Assembly: GCF_042879035.1 (NCBI RefSeq)
Contig: NZ_JBIAOU010000001.1
Coordinates: 248,001 to 312,000, forward strand
Length of the DNA: 64,000 nt
Direction of reading: 5' to 3'
Origin: Rhodococcus_G sp042879035
Lineage (GTDB): Bacteria; Actinomycetota; Actinomycetes; Mycobacteriales; Mycobacteriaceae
Shown here: one piece after another, positions 18,201 to 33,200 of the stretch
How the letters are laid out: the number at the start of each line of letters is the position of its first letter
Position numbering within the stretch: position 1 is the stretch's first letter
Translations under genes and position numbers: made by a program
The notes under the pieces: model-generated
Seen by the model: only the letters and a program-made list of their open reading frames with translations
What the model was told of the DNA's origin: nothing
Database searches by the model: none

Positions 18201-21200
18201 AACCCTGGACCGCACGGTGCATACGCAGCGAGTCCACCTCGCCGCCCAGCGTGAGGATCAGCTGCACCAGGTACGCATCCACCGAGGCGCCCGCGAGTTC
18301 GGCATGGAAGAACATGCCGCGCTGTATCGGTGTCAGTGGCCACACGTCGGACAGCGACGGGAACCGGGCCTCGAACCGCTCGACGGCCGCCTGGTCCAGG
18401 TGCACCAGACCCAGATCCGACGGGGTCCGCCCGCCCGCACCCGGCGCGCTCGCCCGCTCGACCACCGCCCGCGCGGCGACGATCCACTCCTGCGCCAGGC
18501 GTCCGACGTCCCCGGCATCGAGCACGCGACGCGGGAAGTCCCAGGTCGTCCTGATCCGCGGGCCGTCCGGACCGGACACCGTCACCGCGTTGACGTCGAG
18601 CGCGAACGCCACCGGCACGGTCGCCGCGACCGCATCGCGCAGGCCGGATTCCGTGACCGGACGCCAACTTCCGTCATCGGAATCGGATCCGGCATCGAAT
18701 CGACCGAGGTAGTTGAAGCTGATCTCCGGTTCGGGGAGTCCGCGCAGCGCGGACCGGGTCTCGTCGTTCAGGTACCGGAGCAGGCCGTACCCGATCCCGT
18801 GGTCGGGCGCCGCGCGCAGCTGCTCCTTGACCGCTTTCACCGCCACGTCGGCGGCGGCGCCACCGCCGAGGGCCTCGTCCACGTCCACACCCCACAGATC
18901 CAGCCGCACCGGGTGGATCGACGTGAACCACCCCACGGTGCGGGACAGGTCGGCGCCCGGCACCGCCTGGGACTCCCGGCCGTGGCCCTCGACCACCACC
19001 GCGACGCGGCCGGCGTCGACGCCCCGGCCGCGCCGCCAGGCCGCGAGCGCGAGCGCCAACGCGGTGAGCAGTCCGTCCTCCACGGACCCGTGGTAGACGC
19101 GCGGCACCGTCGTCGTCAGGCCACGGGTCACGTCGGCCGGCAGCTCCACCTCGACTCGCTCGACGGTGCCCGCGACGTCGACCGACGGATCCAGCTCGGG
19201 CACAGCGCGTCCCGCCGACGCGACCATCGACCGCCACAGGTCCAGCTCGACGGCCCGGCCACGCGCCGCCTGCACGAGCCCGTCCGCCCAGGTCCGCATC
19301 GAGGTACCGACCGCGGGTAGGTCCGGCTGCGCGCCGGCCGCGGCCTGCGCGGCGGCGAGCGCGAGGTCGGGAATCAGGATCCGCCACGAGACCCCGTCGA
19401 TCACGAGATGGTGGGCGACGACCAGCAGCCGGGCCGCGTCGGCACCGACGAAGTGCACGAACTGGATCATGGTGCCGGACTCCGGGTCCAGCCGGTCGAC
19501 CGCCGCCTCCAATTCGTCCTGGGCCACGCGGTCCGCCCCGGCGACGGAGTCGACCGGGAGCCGCCGCACGATCGTGTCGACAGGCACCGCCCCCGGCGGT
19601 CTCACCTCGAGCCGCCATCCGAACTCGGAGCGGGCGTCCCGGCGCAGCCGCGACCGCAGCATGTCATGCCGGTCCAGGACCGCGCCCACCGCACCCGTGA
19701 GGGTGTCGCCGTCGAGTCCGTCGGGAACCGCGAGCAGGACCGACTGCGACACCCGGCGGAAGTCGCCGCCACTGTGCGCACCGGCACGCTCGATCATCCA
19801 GCGCATGATCGGGGTGAGCGGAACGTCACCGACACCGCAACCCGGCAGTTCCGGCAGTACCACGACGCCCTCGGGACCGGTGAGGTCGGCGACCTCGGCG
19901 AGGCCGGCGACGGTGCGGCGCTCGAAGACGTCACGTGGCGTGAACGTCACGCCTGCCGCCTTCGCCCGCGACGCCAGTTGGATGGACATGATGGAGTCGC
20001 CGCCGAGCCCGAAGAACGAGTCGTCGACACCGACCGTCTCGACCCCGAGCAGCTCCGCGAACAGTCTCGCCAGCAGGAGTTCGGTCCCGGTGCCGGGTGC
20101 TCTCCCGCCCACCGCGTCGGGGCGCGGTTCCGGGAGTGCGGCGCGGTCGATCTTGCCGTGCGCGGTGATCGGGAACTCCGCGAGGACCGTCGTCACGGAC
20201 GGCACCAGGTATCCGGGCAACCGACGGGCGACGGCCTCCGTGACGGACGCCGAATCGAGGTCGGCGCCGAACTCGGGGACCACGTAGGCCACCAGACGCG
20301 TGGCGCCGTCGACCGGCCCTGGTCGCGCGAGCACGACCGCGGACGCGACGCCAGGAACCGCGGTGAGCGCAGACTCGACTTCCCCCGGCTCCACCCGGAA
20401 TCCGCGGATCTGGACCTGGGAGTCGCTGCGCCCCAGGAACTCGAGTTCGCCGTCCGAAGTCCAGCGGGCCCGATCGCCGGTCCGGTACATCCGCCCCGCT
20501 GGACCGAGTGGGTCGGCGACGAAGCGTCCCGCGGTCAGCCCGGGCCGTCCCCGGTATCCCCGCGCCACCTGCGCGCCCGACACATACAGCTCGCCCGCCA
20601 CCCCGAGCGGTGCGGGACGCAGCCGCTCGTCGAGCACCCATACCCGCACACCCGGTAGCCCACGACCGATCACCGATCCGGTGTGACGCGGGCCGACGAC
20701 TGTCTCGTCGTCGATCACCCGCCATGTCACGTGCACGCAGGTCTCGGTGATTCCGAACATGTTCACCAGGGCCGGCGCGGTGACGCCGTGCCGCTCGACC
20801 CATCCCGCCAGCCGGGCCGTGTCCAGTGCCTCGCCGCCGAACACCACCCAGCGCAACGCGAGGGTTCCGCCCTCGGCCGCAGCATCGGCCTGCGCGAACT
20901 GGTGGAAAGCCGACGGCGTCTGACTCAGCATCGTCACCGACTCGGCCACCAGCAGGTTCCGCAGCTCGTCCGGGGAACGCGCGGTGTCGTGCCCGACGAC
21001 GACCAGCCGGCCGCCGAACGCCAGGGCCCCCCACAGTTCCCACACCGCGAAGTCGAACGCGAACGAGTGGAACATCGTCCACACGTCGCCCGGGCCGAAG
21101 CCGAGGACGGCGCGGGCGCCGGTCAGCAACGTCACCGCGTTCCGGTGCGTCACCGCGACGCCCTTGGGCCTCCCGGTCGAACCGGACGTGTAGATCACGT

Positions 21201-24200
21201 ACGCAACGCAGTCCGCGTGCAGCGGACCGGTGCGATCGGCGTCGGTGACCGGCGCGGTGTCCCGGGTTTCGAGCTCGGCGCGCATGTCGGGACTGTCGAG
21301 CCGGACCACCGGTGCGCAATCGAGGAGGTCCCCCGGCACGCTCGCGTCGACCAGTACGCAGGCCGGGGCCGCATCGCCCAGCAGGAACCCGATCCGCGCC
21401 GCCGGGTACGACGGGTCCACCGGCAGGTAGGCCGCGCCCGACCGCGTGACCCCGACGAGCGCGGTCACCAGATCCGCCGACCTGTGCATCATCACCGCGA
21501 CCACCGATTCCGGACCGATGCCGTGGTCGATCAGCCAGCGCGCACACCGGTTCGAACGCTCGTCGAGTTCGCGGTAGGTGATCCGCGTGTCCCCGGCGAC
21601 CACCGCGACCGCGTCCGGATCGGCCGCGACAGCCGCGGCGAACAGGTCCGGCAATGTCGCGTCCACCGATGTGGTCCGCACTGGTCCGGACGCGAGTTCC
21701 GCCGCCTCCTCTCGCGCGGACCCCCCCACGACGTCGATGTCGCCGACCGCGGCGGACGGATCGGCCGCGACGGCCCCGAGCACGCGGCCGAACATGTCCG
21801 CGAGCGTCGTCGCGGTGGAACTGTCGAACACGTCGGTTGCGAACAGCAGCTCGCCCGCCAACCCCGCCGGGGCCCCGGCTGGGTCGAACCGCTCGCCGAT
21901 CCCGAACTGGAGGTCGTACTTCGCCTCGCCCAGCTCCACGTCGAACATCTCGACCGACAGTGACGGCAGCCGGACGCGAGGGCGTTCGACGTTGCGGAAC
22001 TCGAGCATCACCTGGAACAGCGGGGTGTGCGATGTGGACCGCGCGGACGCCGACCGCTCCACGAGTTGCTCGAACGGCATGTCGGCGTGCGCGAAGGCAT
22101 CCACGTCCGCGTCTCGCGTCCCGGCGAGCACCGCCGCGAAGGAATCCCCCGGGTCGACCGCGGTGCGCAGCACCAGGGTGTTGACGAACATGCCGACCAC
22201 GTCGTCCAGCTCGGCCTCACCGCGCCCGGCGACCGGGGTTCCGACCACGGCGTCCCGGCCGGCTCCCACCCGGGACAGCAGCACCGCGAGCGCGGCGTGG
22301 ACCACCATGAACACCGTCGCATCGTGCCGGCGGGCGAGGTCGACGAGGCCGCGGTGGACGCCGGGATCCACCGCGAGCGGCACCCGGCCGCCGCGGGTCG
22401 AGCGCCGGACCTCGCGCGGGCGGTCCAACGGCAGCGCGGTCACCGGAGGCGCCCCCGCCAATCGGCCCTCCCACCAGGCGAGTTCGCGTGCGACGCGCGA
22501 GTCCGGGTCGTCCCGGGAGCCCAACAGGGCGTGCTGCCACACGGCGAAGTCCGCGAACTGGACGGGCAGCGGCGCCCAGTTCGGTGCACTGCCGCCGACC
22601 CGCGCCGTGTACGCCGTCGCGACGTCCCGGGCCAGGGGGCCGATCGAGAATCCGTCGGCCACGATGTGATGAACCACCAGCACGAGGATGTGGTCGTCCG
22701 CCGCGGTGCGCAGCAGCCGTACCCGCACCGGAACCTCCTGCGCCACATCGAATCCCTCGTGCACGATCTCGGCGACGGTGGCAGGTACCCGGTCCGCGGC
22801 GACCGGCTCCGGCGTGAGCTCGCCGACCACGCCGGCCGCCGGCACCGTCACCTGCGCCGGCCCGGCGGCCGGCTGGGACGGGCCGGCAGCCGGCGATGGG
22901 AACACCGTCCGCAGCGACTCCTGACGCTCCACCACGTCGATCAATGCCCGCCGCAGGGCCGGCGCGTCGAGGCTGCCGGACAACCGCAACACCATCGGCA
23001 CGTTGTACGCGGCCGACGCCGGATCGAACTGGTTGACGAACCACATGCGTTCCTGTGCCGGCGACAGCGGAATCCGGTCGGGCCGGGTGCCCGTGCGCAA
23101 CTCGTCGCCGGGCGGCGCGGCGGCCCGCACACACCGGGGCGCGAGCGCCGCCGCGGTCGGGCATTCGAACAGGTCACGTACCCCGATCCGGCTGCCGCGC
23201 GCCCGGTTGATCCGGGCCACGGCGCGCGTCGCGCTCAGGGAATTGCCGCCGAGGGCGAAGAAGTCGTCGTCGACACCCACCCGGTCGACGCCGGTCACCT
23301 CGGCGAACACGGTGACCAGATCAGCTTCGGTGGAATTGCCGGCCCTCCGGAATCGCGGTGTCAGCGAGGCGAAGTCCGGTTCGGGCAGCGCGGCACGGTC
23401 CAGTTTGCCGACCGGGGTGAGCGGCACCGCGCCCAGCACCGTCACCGCTGCCGGCACCATGTGGGTCGGCAGGAGCCGACCTGCGTGGTCCGTCACGGCG
23501 TCGATGTCGACGCCGTCCGCGGACTTCGGCACCACGTACGTCACCAGCAACGGGTCGCCGGCGTCGCGTGGCCACGCAACCGTGACGGCGAACCCGACCG
23601 CCGGGTGCGCGGCGACCACCGCGTCGATCTCCCCGAGCTCGACGCGCAGTCCCCGCACCTTGACCTGGAAATCGCTGCGGCCCAGGTAGTCGAGCGTTCC
23701 CTCCGGCCGCCACCGGACGACGTCACCGGTGCGGTACATCCGGTCGCCGGGCGTGCCGCGCGGGGCGGGCACGAATCGCGTGGCCGTCAAGGCGGCCCGG
23801 CGGTGGTAGCCGCGGGCCAGCCCCGCTCCCGCGATGTACAGCTCTCCCGGCACACCGGCCGGGACCGGCCGAAGGAAGCGATCGAGGACGAACAGGTCGG
23901 TGCCGCGCACCGGATCGCCGATCGGCACCCGCGCCCCGGGCTCCAGGGGTGCGCTGATCGTCGTCAGGACGGTCGACTCGGTCGGCCCGTATCCGTTGAG
24001 CATCGTTCGTCCCGGCGCCCAGTCGGCCACCAGGTCCGGACCGACGGCGTCGCCGGCGACGACCAGCACGTCGAGGGCGTCGACACGATCGGGATCGAGG
24101 GTGGCGAGGGCGGCAGGTGTGATGCAGGCGTGGGTGATCCGCTCGCGGCGCAGGAGTACGCCGAGTTCGGCGCCTCCGTACACACCCGGCGGCGCGATCA

Positions 24201-27200
24201 CCAGGGTCGCGCCCACAGTCGCGGCCTGCAGCAGCTCGAGGACCGAGACGTCGAAACTCGGCGAGCACACGTGCAGGCACCGCGCGGTCGCCGGGATCGC
24301 GTAACGGTCGCGCTGTGCGGCGAGCAGGCTCGACAGGCCGCGATGGGTGACGCTCACTCCCTTGGGCCGGCCCGTCGACCCCGACGTGTAGATCAGGTAC
24401 GCCACGTCGTCGATGTGCAGGGGACTCGGCCGCTCGTCGACGGCATCCGCCGGGTGCGCGGCCGCGTCCGCGGCGCATGCCGGGTCGTCGAGTAGGAGCC
24501 AGCGCACAGTGTCTGGCAGATTGTCGCGATCGGGGGTGAGCGCCAGCCCCACTACGGCACCGGAGTCGGTGAGCATGTGCCGGACCCGGTCGCGCGGGTA
24601 CGTCGGGTCGACCGGGACGAACGCCGCACCGGTCTTCGCCACCGCCCACACGGCCGTCACCGACCACGCGGACCGCGGCAGCGCGATCGCCACCGTCGCT
24701 CCCGGCCGCGCCCCCGCACCGATCAGGTACCGCGCCAACCGATTCGACTCCGTGTCGAGCTCCCGGTACGACAGCCGGGTGTCCCCCGACTCCACCGCGA
24801 TGTTCTCGGGCCCGGTCGCGGCCCCGGCGACCAGGATCTCGGGCAACAGGCGGGGCATGCTCGGCGCGCCGCCCCGAATCGGCGCCGCCGTCTCCCGCTC
24901 GTCCGCGGAGAGCAGGTCGACCCGGGCCACGGGACACGCCGGATCGTGGGTCACGGCCGCGAACGCACACCGCATGCGGTCGGTGATCGAGTCCACCTCG
25001 GTCGGGTCGAACCGGTCCGGCCGGTACTTCAGAGTCAGGTGCAGGCCGTCGTCCAACCGCGCCAGCACGGTCAGCGGGTAGTGCGTGGCGTCGAATCCCT
25101 CGACACCCGTCACCCGCAGTCCGGCGATGTCCGCGCCGCGCGCCAGCGCCGAGCGGTCGACGGGGTACGACTCGAAGACGGTCAGGGTGTCGAACGTCGC
25201 CGCCCGACCCGCCTCCCGCGCGACCTCGGCGAGCCCGATGTGGTGGTGGTCGAGCATCGTCGCCTGCTCCGACTGCACCCGGCCGAGCAGTTCGCCGACC
25301 GTTTCCCGGGGGTCGAACGCGATCCGCACCGGAACAGTGTTGACGAACAGTCCGATCATCGACTCTATCCCGGTCACCTGCGGCGGACGACCAGACACCG
25401 TCGCACCGAACACGACATCGGTTCGCCCGGTCAGCATGCCCAGTACCAGCGCCCAGGCGACCTGCACGACGGTGTTGACCGTCACCCCGCGGTCCCGGGC
25501 CGCCGCCACCAGCGCGGCGGTCTCCTCGGCGGACAGTGTCAGCGTCACCTCCCCCGGTTCGGCGACCGGCACGACGTCGTCGATCTGCGATGCCAGCAGG
25601 GTCGGACCGTCGGCGCCGTCGAGGGCCCGGCGCCAGGCCTCGACGGCGGAGGTGTGATCCTGCGCGGTCAGCCACGCCAGGTAGTCGCGGTACTCGCCCC
25701 CGGGAGCTGCCGGCGTCTCCCGGTCGGCCGCATAGAGCGTGAGCAACTCCGCGAGCAGCAGCGGCGTCGACCAGCCGTCCAGCAGGATGTGGTGGTGGGT
25801 GAGCAGCAGCCGGTACTCGTGCGCACCCGTTCGGATCAGGGTGAAGCGCAGCAGCGGTGCACGGTCCATCACGAACGGAGTTGCCCGGTCCGCAGCGAGC
25901 AGCTCACGCAGGTGTCCGGTGCCCGCCGCCGCGTCGTGGCAGGTCAGGTCGATCTCACTCCACGGCACCGGAATCCGGCCCTCGACGATCTGGTACGTCT
26001 CGCCCGTGTCATCCTCCACGAAGCATGCCCGCAGGTTCGGGTGGCGATCGAGCAGCGCCTGCGCAGCGCGGCGCATCCGCTCCCGCGACGGTCGTCCGTG
26101 CAGCTCGACGACGAGCTGGACGGTGTAGGCGTCCAGCGAACGCTCCGCGAGGCGGGCGTGGAACAGCAGTCCCGACTGCAGCGGGGTCAGCGGCCACACG
26201 TCGGTGAGCCCGGGTCGCCGTGCCTCGAGGGCGTCGATCGCCGCCTGGTCGAGCGGCACGAGATCGACGTCCGACGGGGTCAGCCCGCCCGCGCCCGGTG
26301 TACGGGCGTACGCGGCGAGCGCACCCAGCGCCCCCTGCCACAGGTCGACGAGGCGGCGCACGTCGTCCGCATCGAGCACCCCGGCAGGGAACGTCCAGGA
26401 GGACTGCAGAACGGCTCCTTCCGGCCGCGCCACGATCCCGGCCGCGACGTCGATGACGGCGGTCGCCGGCATCCGCGGATCGCGAGCGCCACCGAGGCCG
26501 TGCCGCGGAGTGGGCAGCCACGCCTGCGGATCGTCACGGGCGGTGCCGGTGATCAGGCCCTGGCCGGCGGTGCCGGTGATCAGGCCCTGGCCGGCGGTGC
26601 CGGTGATCAGGCCCTGGCCGGCGGTGCCGGTGATCAGGCCCTGGCCTGCGGTGATCCTGCCCAGGTAGTTGAACACGATCTGGGGGTCGCGCCACCCACG
26701 CACCCGCGCGCCGGGCTCCCCGGCGAGCCCGCGGAGCAGCCCGTACCCGATACCCCGATCCGGGATCGCCCGCAACCGCTCCTTCACGAGTTTGACAGCG
26801 GCGCCCGCCGCCGCGCCGCCGGCAAACGCCTCGCCGAGGTCGATCGACGACAGGTCCGGGCGCACCGGCGACAGCGTCGTGAACCAGCCGACCGTGCGGG
26901 TCAGGTCCGCACCGGGGACCGCCGACTCCTCCCGCCCGTGCCCCTCGACGCCGAGCAGAACGTCGGACCGCTCGCCGCCCCGCTCTCGCCGCCAGCGGAC
27001 CACCGCCATCGCGAGAGCGGTGAGCAGCCCGTCCAGGACGTCGGCATGCAACGATTCCGGGAGGGCGGTGAGTACGGCCGCCGTGACGTCGGGCGATTCC
27101 TCGCTCGTCACCACCTCGGTGGTGGCCGAGATGTCGCGCACCGGATCCAGTGGTCGCGACCCGAGCGTCGGGTCGTCGCCGGCCAGGATCCGCTCCCACA

Positions 27201-30200
27201 TCGGGAGTTCGCCGATGCGCTGCGGGGCAACGTCTTCCAGTGCGCGCGCCCAGCGGCGCATCGACGTGCCCACCGGGGGCAGATCGGGCACCCGCCCCTC
27301 CGACGCCTGCGCCCATGCCGACGCGAGGTCCGGCACGAGCACTCGCCACGACACACCGTCGACGACGGTGTGGTGGACGACCAGCAGCAGCCGTCCGGTG
27401 CCGGACGGTCCGTCGAACCACACGATCTGCACCATCGTGCCTGCGGCCGGGTCCAGGCGGTCGGCCGCGGCGTCCGCGGCCGCGGAGGCGCGGACGTCGA
27501 ACGCCGCGTCGTCCACCGACTCCACCTCGACCCGCGTCAGCACGTCCCGGGCGGCGACACAGCCGACGCCGGGCACCGTCATGCGCCAACCACTCTCACC
27601 GGCATCGTCCCGAACCAGCCTGGCCCGGAGGGTGTCGTGTGTGTCGAGGACGGCCTGCACCGCGATCTCGAGCGTGGCCCGGTCGACTCCGGCCGGCAGC
27701 GCCAGCAGCACCGACTGGGAGAACCGGTCGATCCGGCCGGCGCTGCGGTCGAGCATCCACGCGAGGACCGGGGTGAGCGGCACCTCCCCGACACCGCCGC
27801 CGGGCGACTCCTCGAGCTTCGGCGGGCGGGACGCGACGCGTGCGTCTGCTACCGCGGCGAGGCCGGCGACGGTCGGGTGGTCGAACACGTCCCGCGGTGC
27901 GAGGGAGAGCCCCGCCGTCTTCGCCCGGGCCACCAACTGGATCGACAGGATGCTGTCGCCGCCCAGGGCGAAGAACGAGTCGTCCGTCCCGACCGCGCCC
28001 AGGCCGAGCACCTCCGCGAACAGTCGTTCCAGGTTCTCCTCCGCTGCACTCGACGGCGCCCTGCCCGCCGACACCTGCACCTCGGGCGTCGGCAGCGCCG
28101 CCCGATCGAGTTTGCCGTGCACGGTCGTCGGCAGCGCGGGAAGCACCACCAGGTGCGCGGGGACCAGGTAGCCGGGTAGCCGCGCCGAGAGTGCCTCGTG
28201 CAGGCGTGCCGTGTCCAGCACCGCTCCGGAAGTCGGCACCACGTACCCGATCAGCCGGTCTCCCCCGCCCCCGACCGCTCGCACGTCGGCCACCGCTTGA
28301 CCGACGGAACCGTCTGCCGTCAGGCAGGATTCGACCTCGCCGAGCTCGATCCGGAAGCCGTGCACCTTGACCTGCCGGTCGCCGCGACCCAGGCAGACCA
28401 GCCGGCCGTCGCGGGTCCAACGCACGACGTCCCCGGTCCGGTACATCCGGTGGCCTGGGTCCCCGCCGGGTTCGGCGACGAATCGGCCGGCCGTCAGTGC
28501 CGGACGCCGGTGGTAGCCGCGGGCCAGTGCCGGGCCCGCGAGGTACAGCTCGCCGGGCACCCCGACCGGCACCGGCTGCAGTCTGCGATCGAGCACGCGC
28601 ACACGGAAACCCGGTCCCGGGCCGCCGATCGTGACGGTGTCGCCCGGGATGAGCTGGTCGCTGATGCTCGCGGCGACGGTCGCCTCCGTCGGACCGTAGG
28701 CGTTGTACATCCGCCGTCCCGGGGCCCAGCGGGCCACCACGTCGGGCCGGCACGCCTCGCCGCCCGACAGCACACACAGGAGGTCGTCGAGGCCGGCCGG
28801 ATCCGTCGCGGCGAGCGCCGTCGGCGTGAGCATGCAGTGCGTCACCCGCTCGGCCGCGAGAAGCTGCCTCAGCTCGTCGCCGCCGTACACGGCGGGCGGC
28901 GCGATCACCATCGTCGCGCCCGCGCCGAATGCGAGGAGGAATTCGAGGACCGACGCGTCGAAGCTCGGTGACGAGCAGTGCAGGGTACGGGAGCGGGAAG
29001 TCGTCCGGCACCGCCACTGCAGATGGTCGGCGAACGCCGCGAGCCCGCGGTGAGTGACCGTCACGCCCTTCGGAATTCCCGTGGACCCGGAGGTGTAGAT
29101 CAGGTAGGCCTCCTGGTCGAGCCGTAGCGGGGCGGTCCGATCGGCATCCCGGATCGGTGGGACGGCCGTGGCATCGCTGGTGAGCCGGTCGGCGGCGACC
29201 ACCCACCAGCGCGGCTCGCCGGGCAGGGAGTTCCGGGACTGCGGGACGGTCAGCCCGAGTTCCGCACCCGAATCGCGCAGCATGAAGGCGATCCGGTCCG
29301 CCGGGTGCGCCGGGTCGATCGGGACGAAGGCGGCCCCGGTCTTCGCAACGGCCCACACGCCGATCACGTACTCGACGCCGCGGGGCATGCCCAGCGCGAC
29401 CACCGACCCGGGTCCGATGCCCGCGTCGATCAGGCTGCGGGCGAGCCGGGTCGACGCCCGGTCGACGTCGCGGTAGGAGATCTCGTGTCCGTCGAACCGG
29501 ATCGCCGGTGCTCGCGGATCGATCGCCGCGCCCGCCTCGAGCAGCGCGGCCAGCGTGCGCGGCGGCCCGCCCGGTCGACCCGGCACCGCGGTCAGCGCGA
29601 CCCGCTCCACTCGGTCGAGAATGTCGATGTCCGCCACCGGCAGGTCCGGGTCCTCGGCCACCGCCTCCAGGATCCTCAGGAACCGGTCGCAGAAGGTCCG
29701 CACGGTGGCCTCGTCGAACATGTCGGTGGCGTACACCAGGCCGGCGGCCAGTCCGGCCGGTCCGCCTGCGGCGTCGAATTCCTCGGCCACGGTGAGTTGC
29801 AAGTCGAAGTTGGCGGCCACGTCGTCGGAATCGAGCGCCTCCACCCGCAGATCCGGCAGCGCGAGATCCGGCCGTGCGATGGACCGGAACTCGAGCATCA
29901 CCTGGAACAACGGCGTGTGCGCCTGCGAGCGGGGCGGATCCAGCGCCTCCACGACCTGCTCGAACGGGATGTCCGCGTGCATGAACGCGCCGAGGTCCGT
30001 CTCCCGGACCCGGTGCAGCAGTTCACCGAACGAGCACGCGCCCCCGACATCGCTGCGCAGCACGAGGGTGCCCACGAACATGCCGACCAGGTCGTCGAGG
30101 GCGGCGGCGCCGCGGCCGGCGATCGGGGTGCCGACCGCGATGTCGTCGGTGCCGGACAGCCGGGACAGCAGGGCGGCCAGTGCCGTGTGCGCCACCATGA

Positions 30201-33200
30201 ACACGCTCGCGTCGTGCCGGTGGGCGAGTGCCACCAGGCTCCGGTGCAGCCGCTCGTCCACCGTGAACTCCACGCGCCCACCCGACTGCGAGCGGACCGC
30301 CGGGCGGGTCCGGTCACTCGGCAGGTCCAGCACCTCGGGCAGGCCCGCCAGGGTGGCCGTCCAGTAGTCCAGCTGGCGGGCGAGCGGGGACGATGCGTCG
30401 TCCCCGCTGCCCAGCCAATCGTGCTGCCACAGTGTGTAGTCCGCGTACTGGACGGCCAGGGCAGACCACTTCGGCGCGCTGCCACTCCGTCGCGCCGCGT
30501 ACGCGGCGGCCACGTCCCGCGCCAACGGGTTCAGGGAGAAGCCGTCCGCGAGAATGTGATGCAACTCCACGGTGAGCACATGGTTCGTCTCGTCGACCCG
30601 GAAGAGGCTCGCCCGCAACGGAACCTGCTCCGCGACGTCGAAACCCCGCGCCGTCGTCTCCCGCACCCGGACGCGCAGATCGTCGGCATCGCGGACCCGG
30701 GTGATCTCGAGTCGGGGCGCGGCGAGTTCGGCGGGGAGAATCTTCTGGCACGGCCCGTCGTCGGTGAGCGGGTAGACCGTGCGCAGGGATTCGTGCCGGG
30801 CGACGACGTCGCCGAGCGCGGCCTGCAGTGCCGGGACGTCGAGGTCACCCGACAGCCGCAGCGAGAACGAGATGGTGTAGGCCGGTGACTGCGGATCGAA
30901 CTGGTTGACGAACCACATCCGCTGCTGTGCCGGGGACAACGGGATCCGGCCCGGCCGGGTACGCGGGCCGAGTGGAGGCCGGCGCACCCCGCTGCCGTCC
31001 CCGCCGACCCGCCGGGCGAGCTCGGCGACGGTGGGGCCGTCGAACACGTCCCGAATGCCGAGCGCGGCGCCGGTCGCGTCGTTGATGCGGGCGACCAGTT
31101 GCGCAGACACCAGCGAGTTGCCCCCGAGAGCGAAGAATCCGTCGTCCACGCCGACCCGGTCGACCCCGAGCAGATCGGTGACAACCCCCGCCAGGATCTC
31201 CTCGACGGGGTTCCGCGGGGCGATGTACCCGTCCGCGGCGAGCCCCGGGTCCGGCAGGCTCGCGCGATCGAGTTTGCCGTGCGCGGTGACCGGGAGGCGG
31301 TCCAGGATCATCACCGTCGAGGGCACCATGTAGCCCGGAAGCGTCCGGGCAACGGACGCTCTCACATCCTCCGGATCGAGGACGGTACCGGCGTCCGGCG
31401 CCGCGTATCCCAGCAGCCGGATCCCGACGGGTCCCTCGTCCGCAACCACCGCCGCGGACGACACCCCCGGCACCGCCGCGAGCGCCGCCTCCACCTCGCC
31501 CAGCTCCACCCGGTATCCGCGCACCTGCACCTGGTGGTCCGCGCGGCCCGCGTACTCGAGCGTGCCGTCCGGCCGCCACCGGCCCAGATCGCCGGTGCGG
31601 TACATCCGTGCGCCCGCGCCGGACGGGTCTGCGACGAACCGCGCCGAGGTCTCCCCGGCGAGGTGCGGATAGCCCCGCGCCAGCTGCACTCCCGACACGT
31701 ACAACTCGCCCGTCACGCCGGGCGGAACGACGTGCAGTCGCTCGTCGAGCACGCGCACGCGCAGCCCCGGGAGTGCGCGGCCGATCGGCGACCCCCGACC
31801 GGAGGAGCCCGATGTGCGGGTCAGCGGGCCGTGCGTCACGTGGACACACGTCTCGGTGATCCCGTACATGTTCACCAACTGCGGCGCCGAATCCCCTCGG
31901 CGAGCGAACCATCCGGTGAGACGCCCGGGATCCAACGACTCGCCGCCGAAGATCACGTACCGCAGCCGCAGCGCTGCGGCGTCTCCGTCGTCGGTGCGAG
32001 CCCGGTCGGCGTCGGCCAGCTGGTAGAAGGCGCTCGGGGTCTGGCACAGGACGGTGACCGCCTCGTCCTGCAGCAACTGCAGCAGGTGCCCCGGCGAGCG
32101 GGCGGTGGTGGGGTCGACCAGCACCACGGTGCCGCCGTGGATCAGCGCCCCCCACAGCTCCCACACCGCGAAATCGAAGGCGTACGAATGGAACATCGTC
32201 CAGACGTCGTCGCCGCCGAAGCGGAACAACTCCTGCGCGTCGGCGAACAACGCGGTCACGCTGCGGTGGGAGACCGCAACTCCCTTGGGTCGTCCGGTGG
32301 ACCCGGACGTGTAGATCACGTACGCGAGCGAGTCCGGGTGCAGCGGCGCGTTTCGGTCGGCGTCGGTCACCAGCTCCGGCGACAGCTCGTCGAGCGCGCC
32401 GACCACCGCGGGGTCGCCGAGGTCGATGACCGGAATGCCGTTGTCCCGCAGGGACGGAGAGCTCGCCGCGCCGTCAGCCAGGACGCACACCGGGGACGCG
32501 TCGGCGAGCACGTGGGCGATGCGTTCCTCCGGATACTCCGCGTCCACGGGGACGTACGCGGCGCCCGCCGTGAGGACCGCGAGCAACGCGACGGGCAGCT
32601 CGTCCGACCTCGCCATCGCGACCGCCACCAGCGACGACGGTCCCACACCGTGAGCGATCAGCAGACGGGCCACCCTGTTGGCGCGCGCCGCCAGGTCGGC
32701 GTACCGGATGCGGGTGTCCCCGGAGACGACCGCGCACGCGTGCGGGCTGCGGTCCGCGGCGCTCGCGAACAGTTCCGGCAGGGTGGCCGGCGGCGCCACG
32801 CGCGGTGTGGCCGACAGCCCCGCGCGACCGGGCCGTTCCCCGGCGGCCAGTGCCCGCTCCCGCTCGTCGGTGAGGACGATGTCGCCCACCACTGCGGTCG
32901 GATCGGTGGCCACCGCGATGATGATCCGCACCAAGCGGTCGCCGATCGCGGCCACCGTGGTGCGGTCGAACAGGTCCGTCACGAACCGCAGGGTCGCGGA
33001 CAGGCCGGCGGCGCGCCCCGACTCGTCGAACCGTTCCCGTACTCCCAGTTGCAGGTCGAACTTGGCGACACCCGGGTCCACTTCGGCCGCCTCGGCGGAC
33101 AGTCCCGGCATCGCCACCGCCGTGGGCTCGCCGTGCTGAAACTCCAGCAGTACCTGCACCAGCGGCGCGTGCATGGGTGATCGGTCCGAGGCGAACTCGT

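Noticed and set aside
26541..26648. CRISPR array
   Set aside because: The 27-bp units are contiguous with no spacers, lie in frame inside an NRPS domain and have no cas genes nearby.
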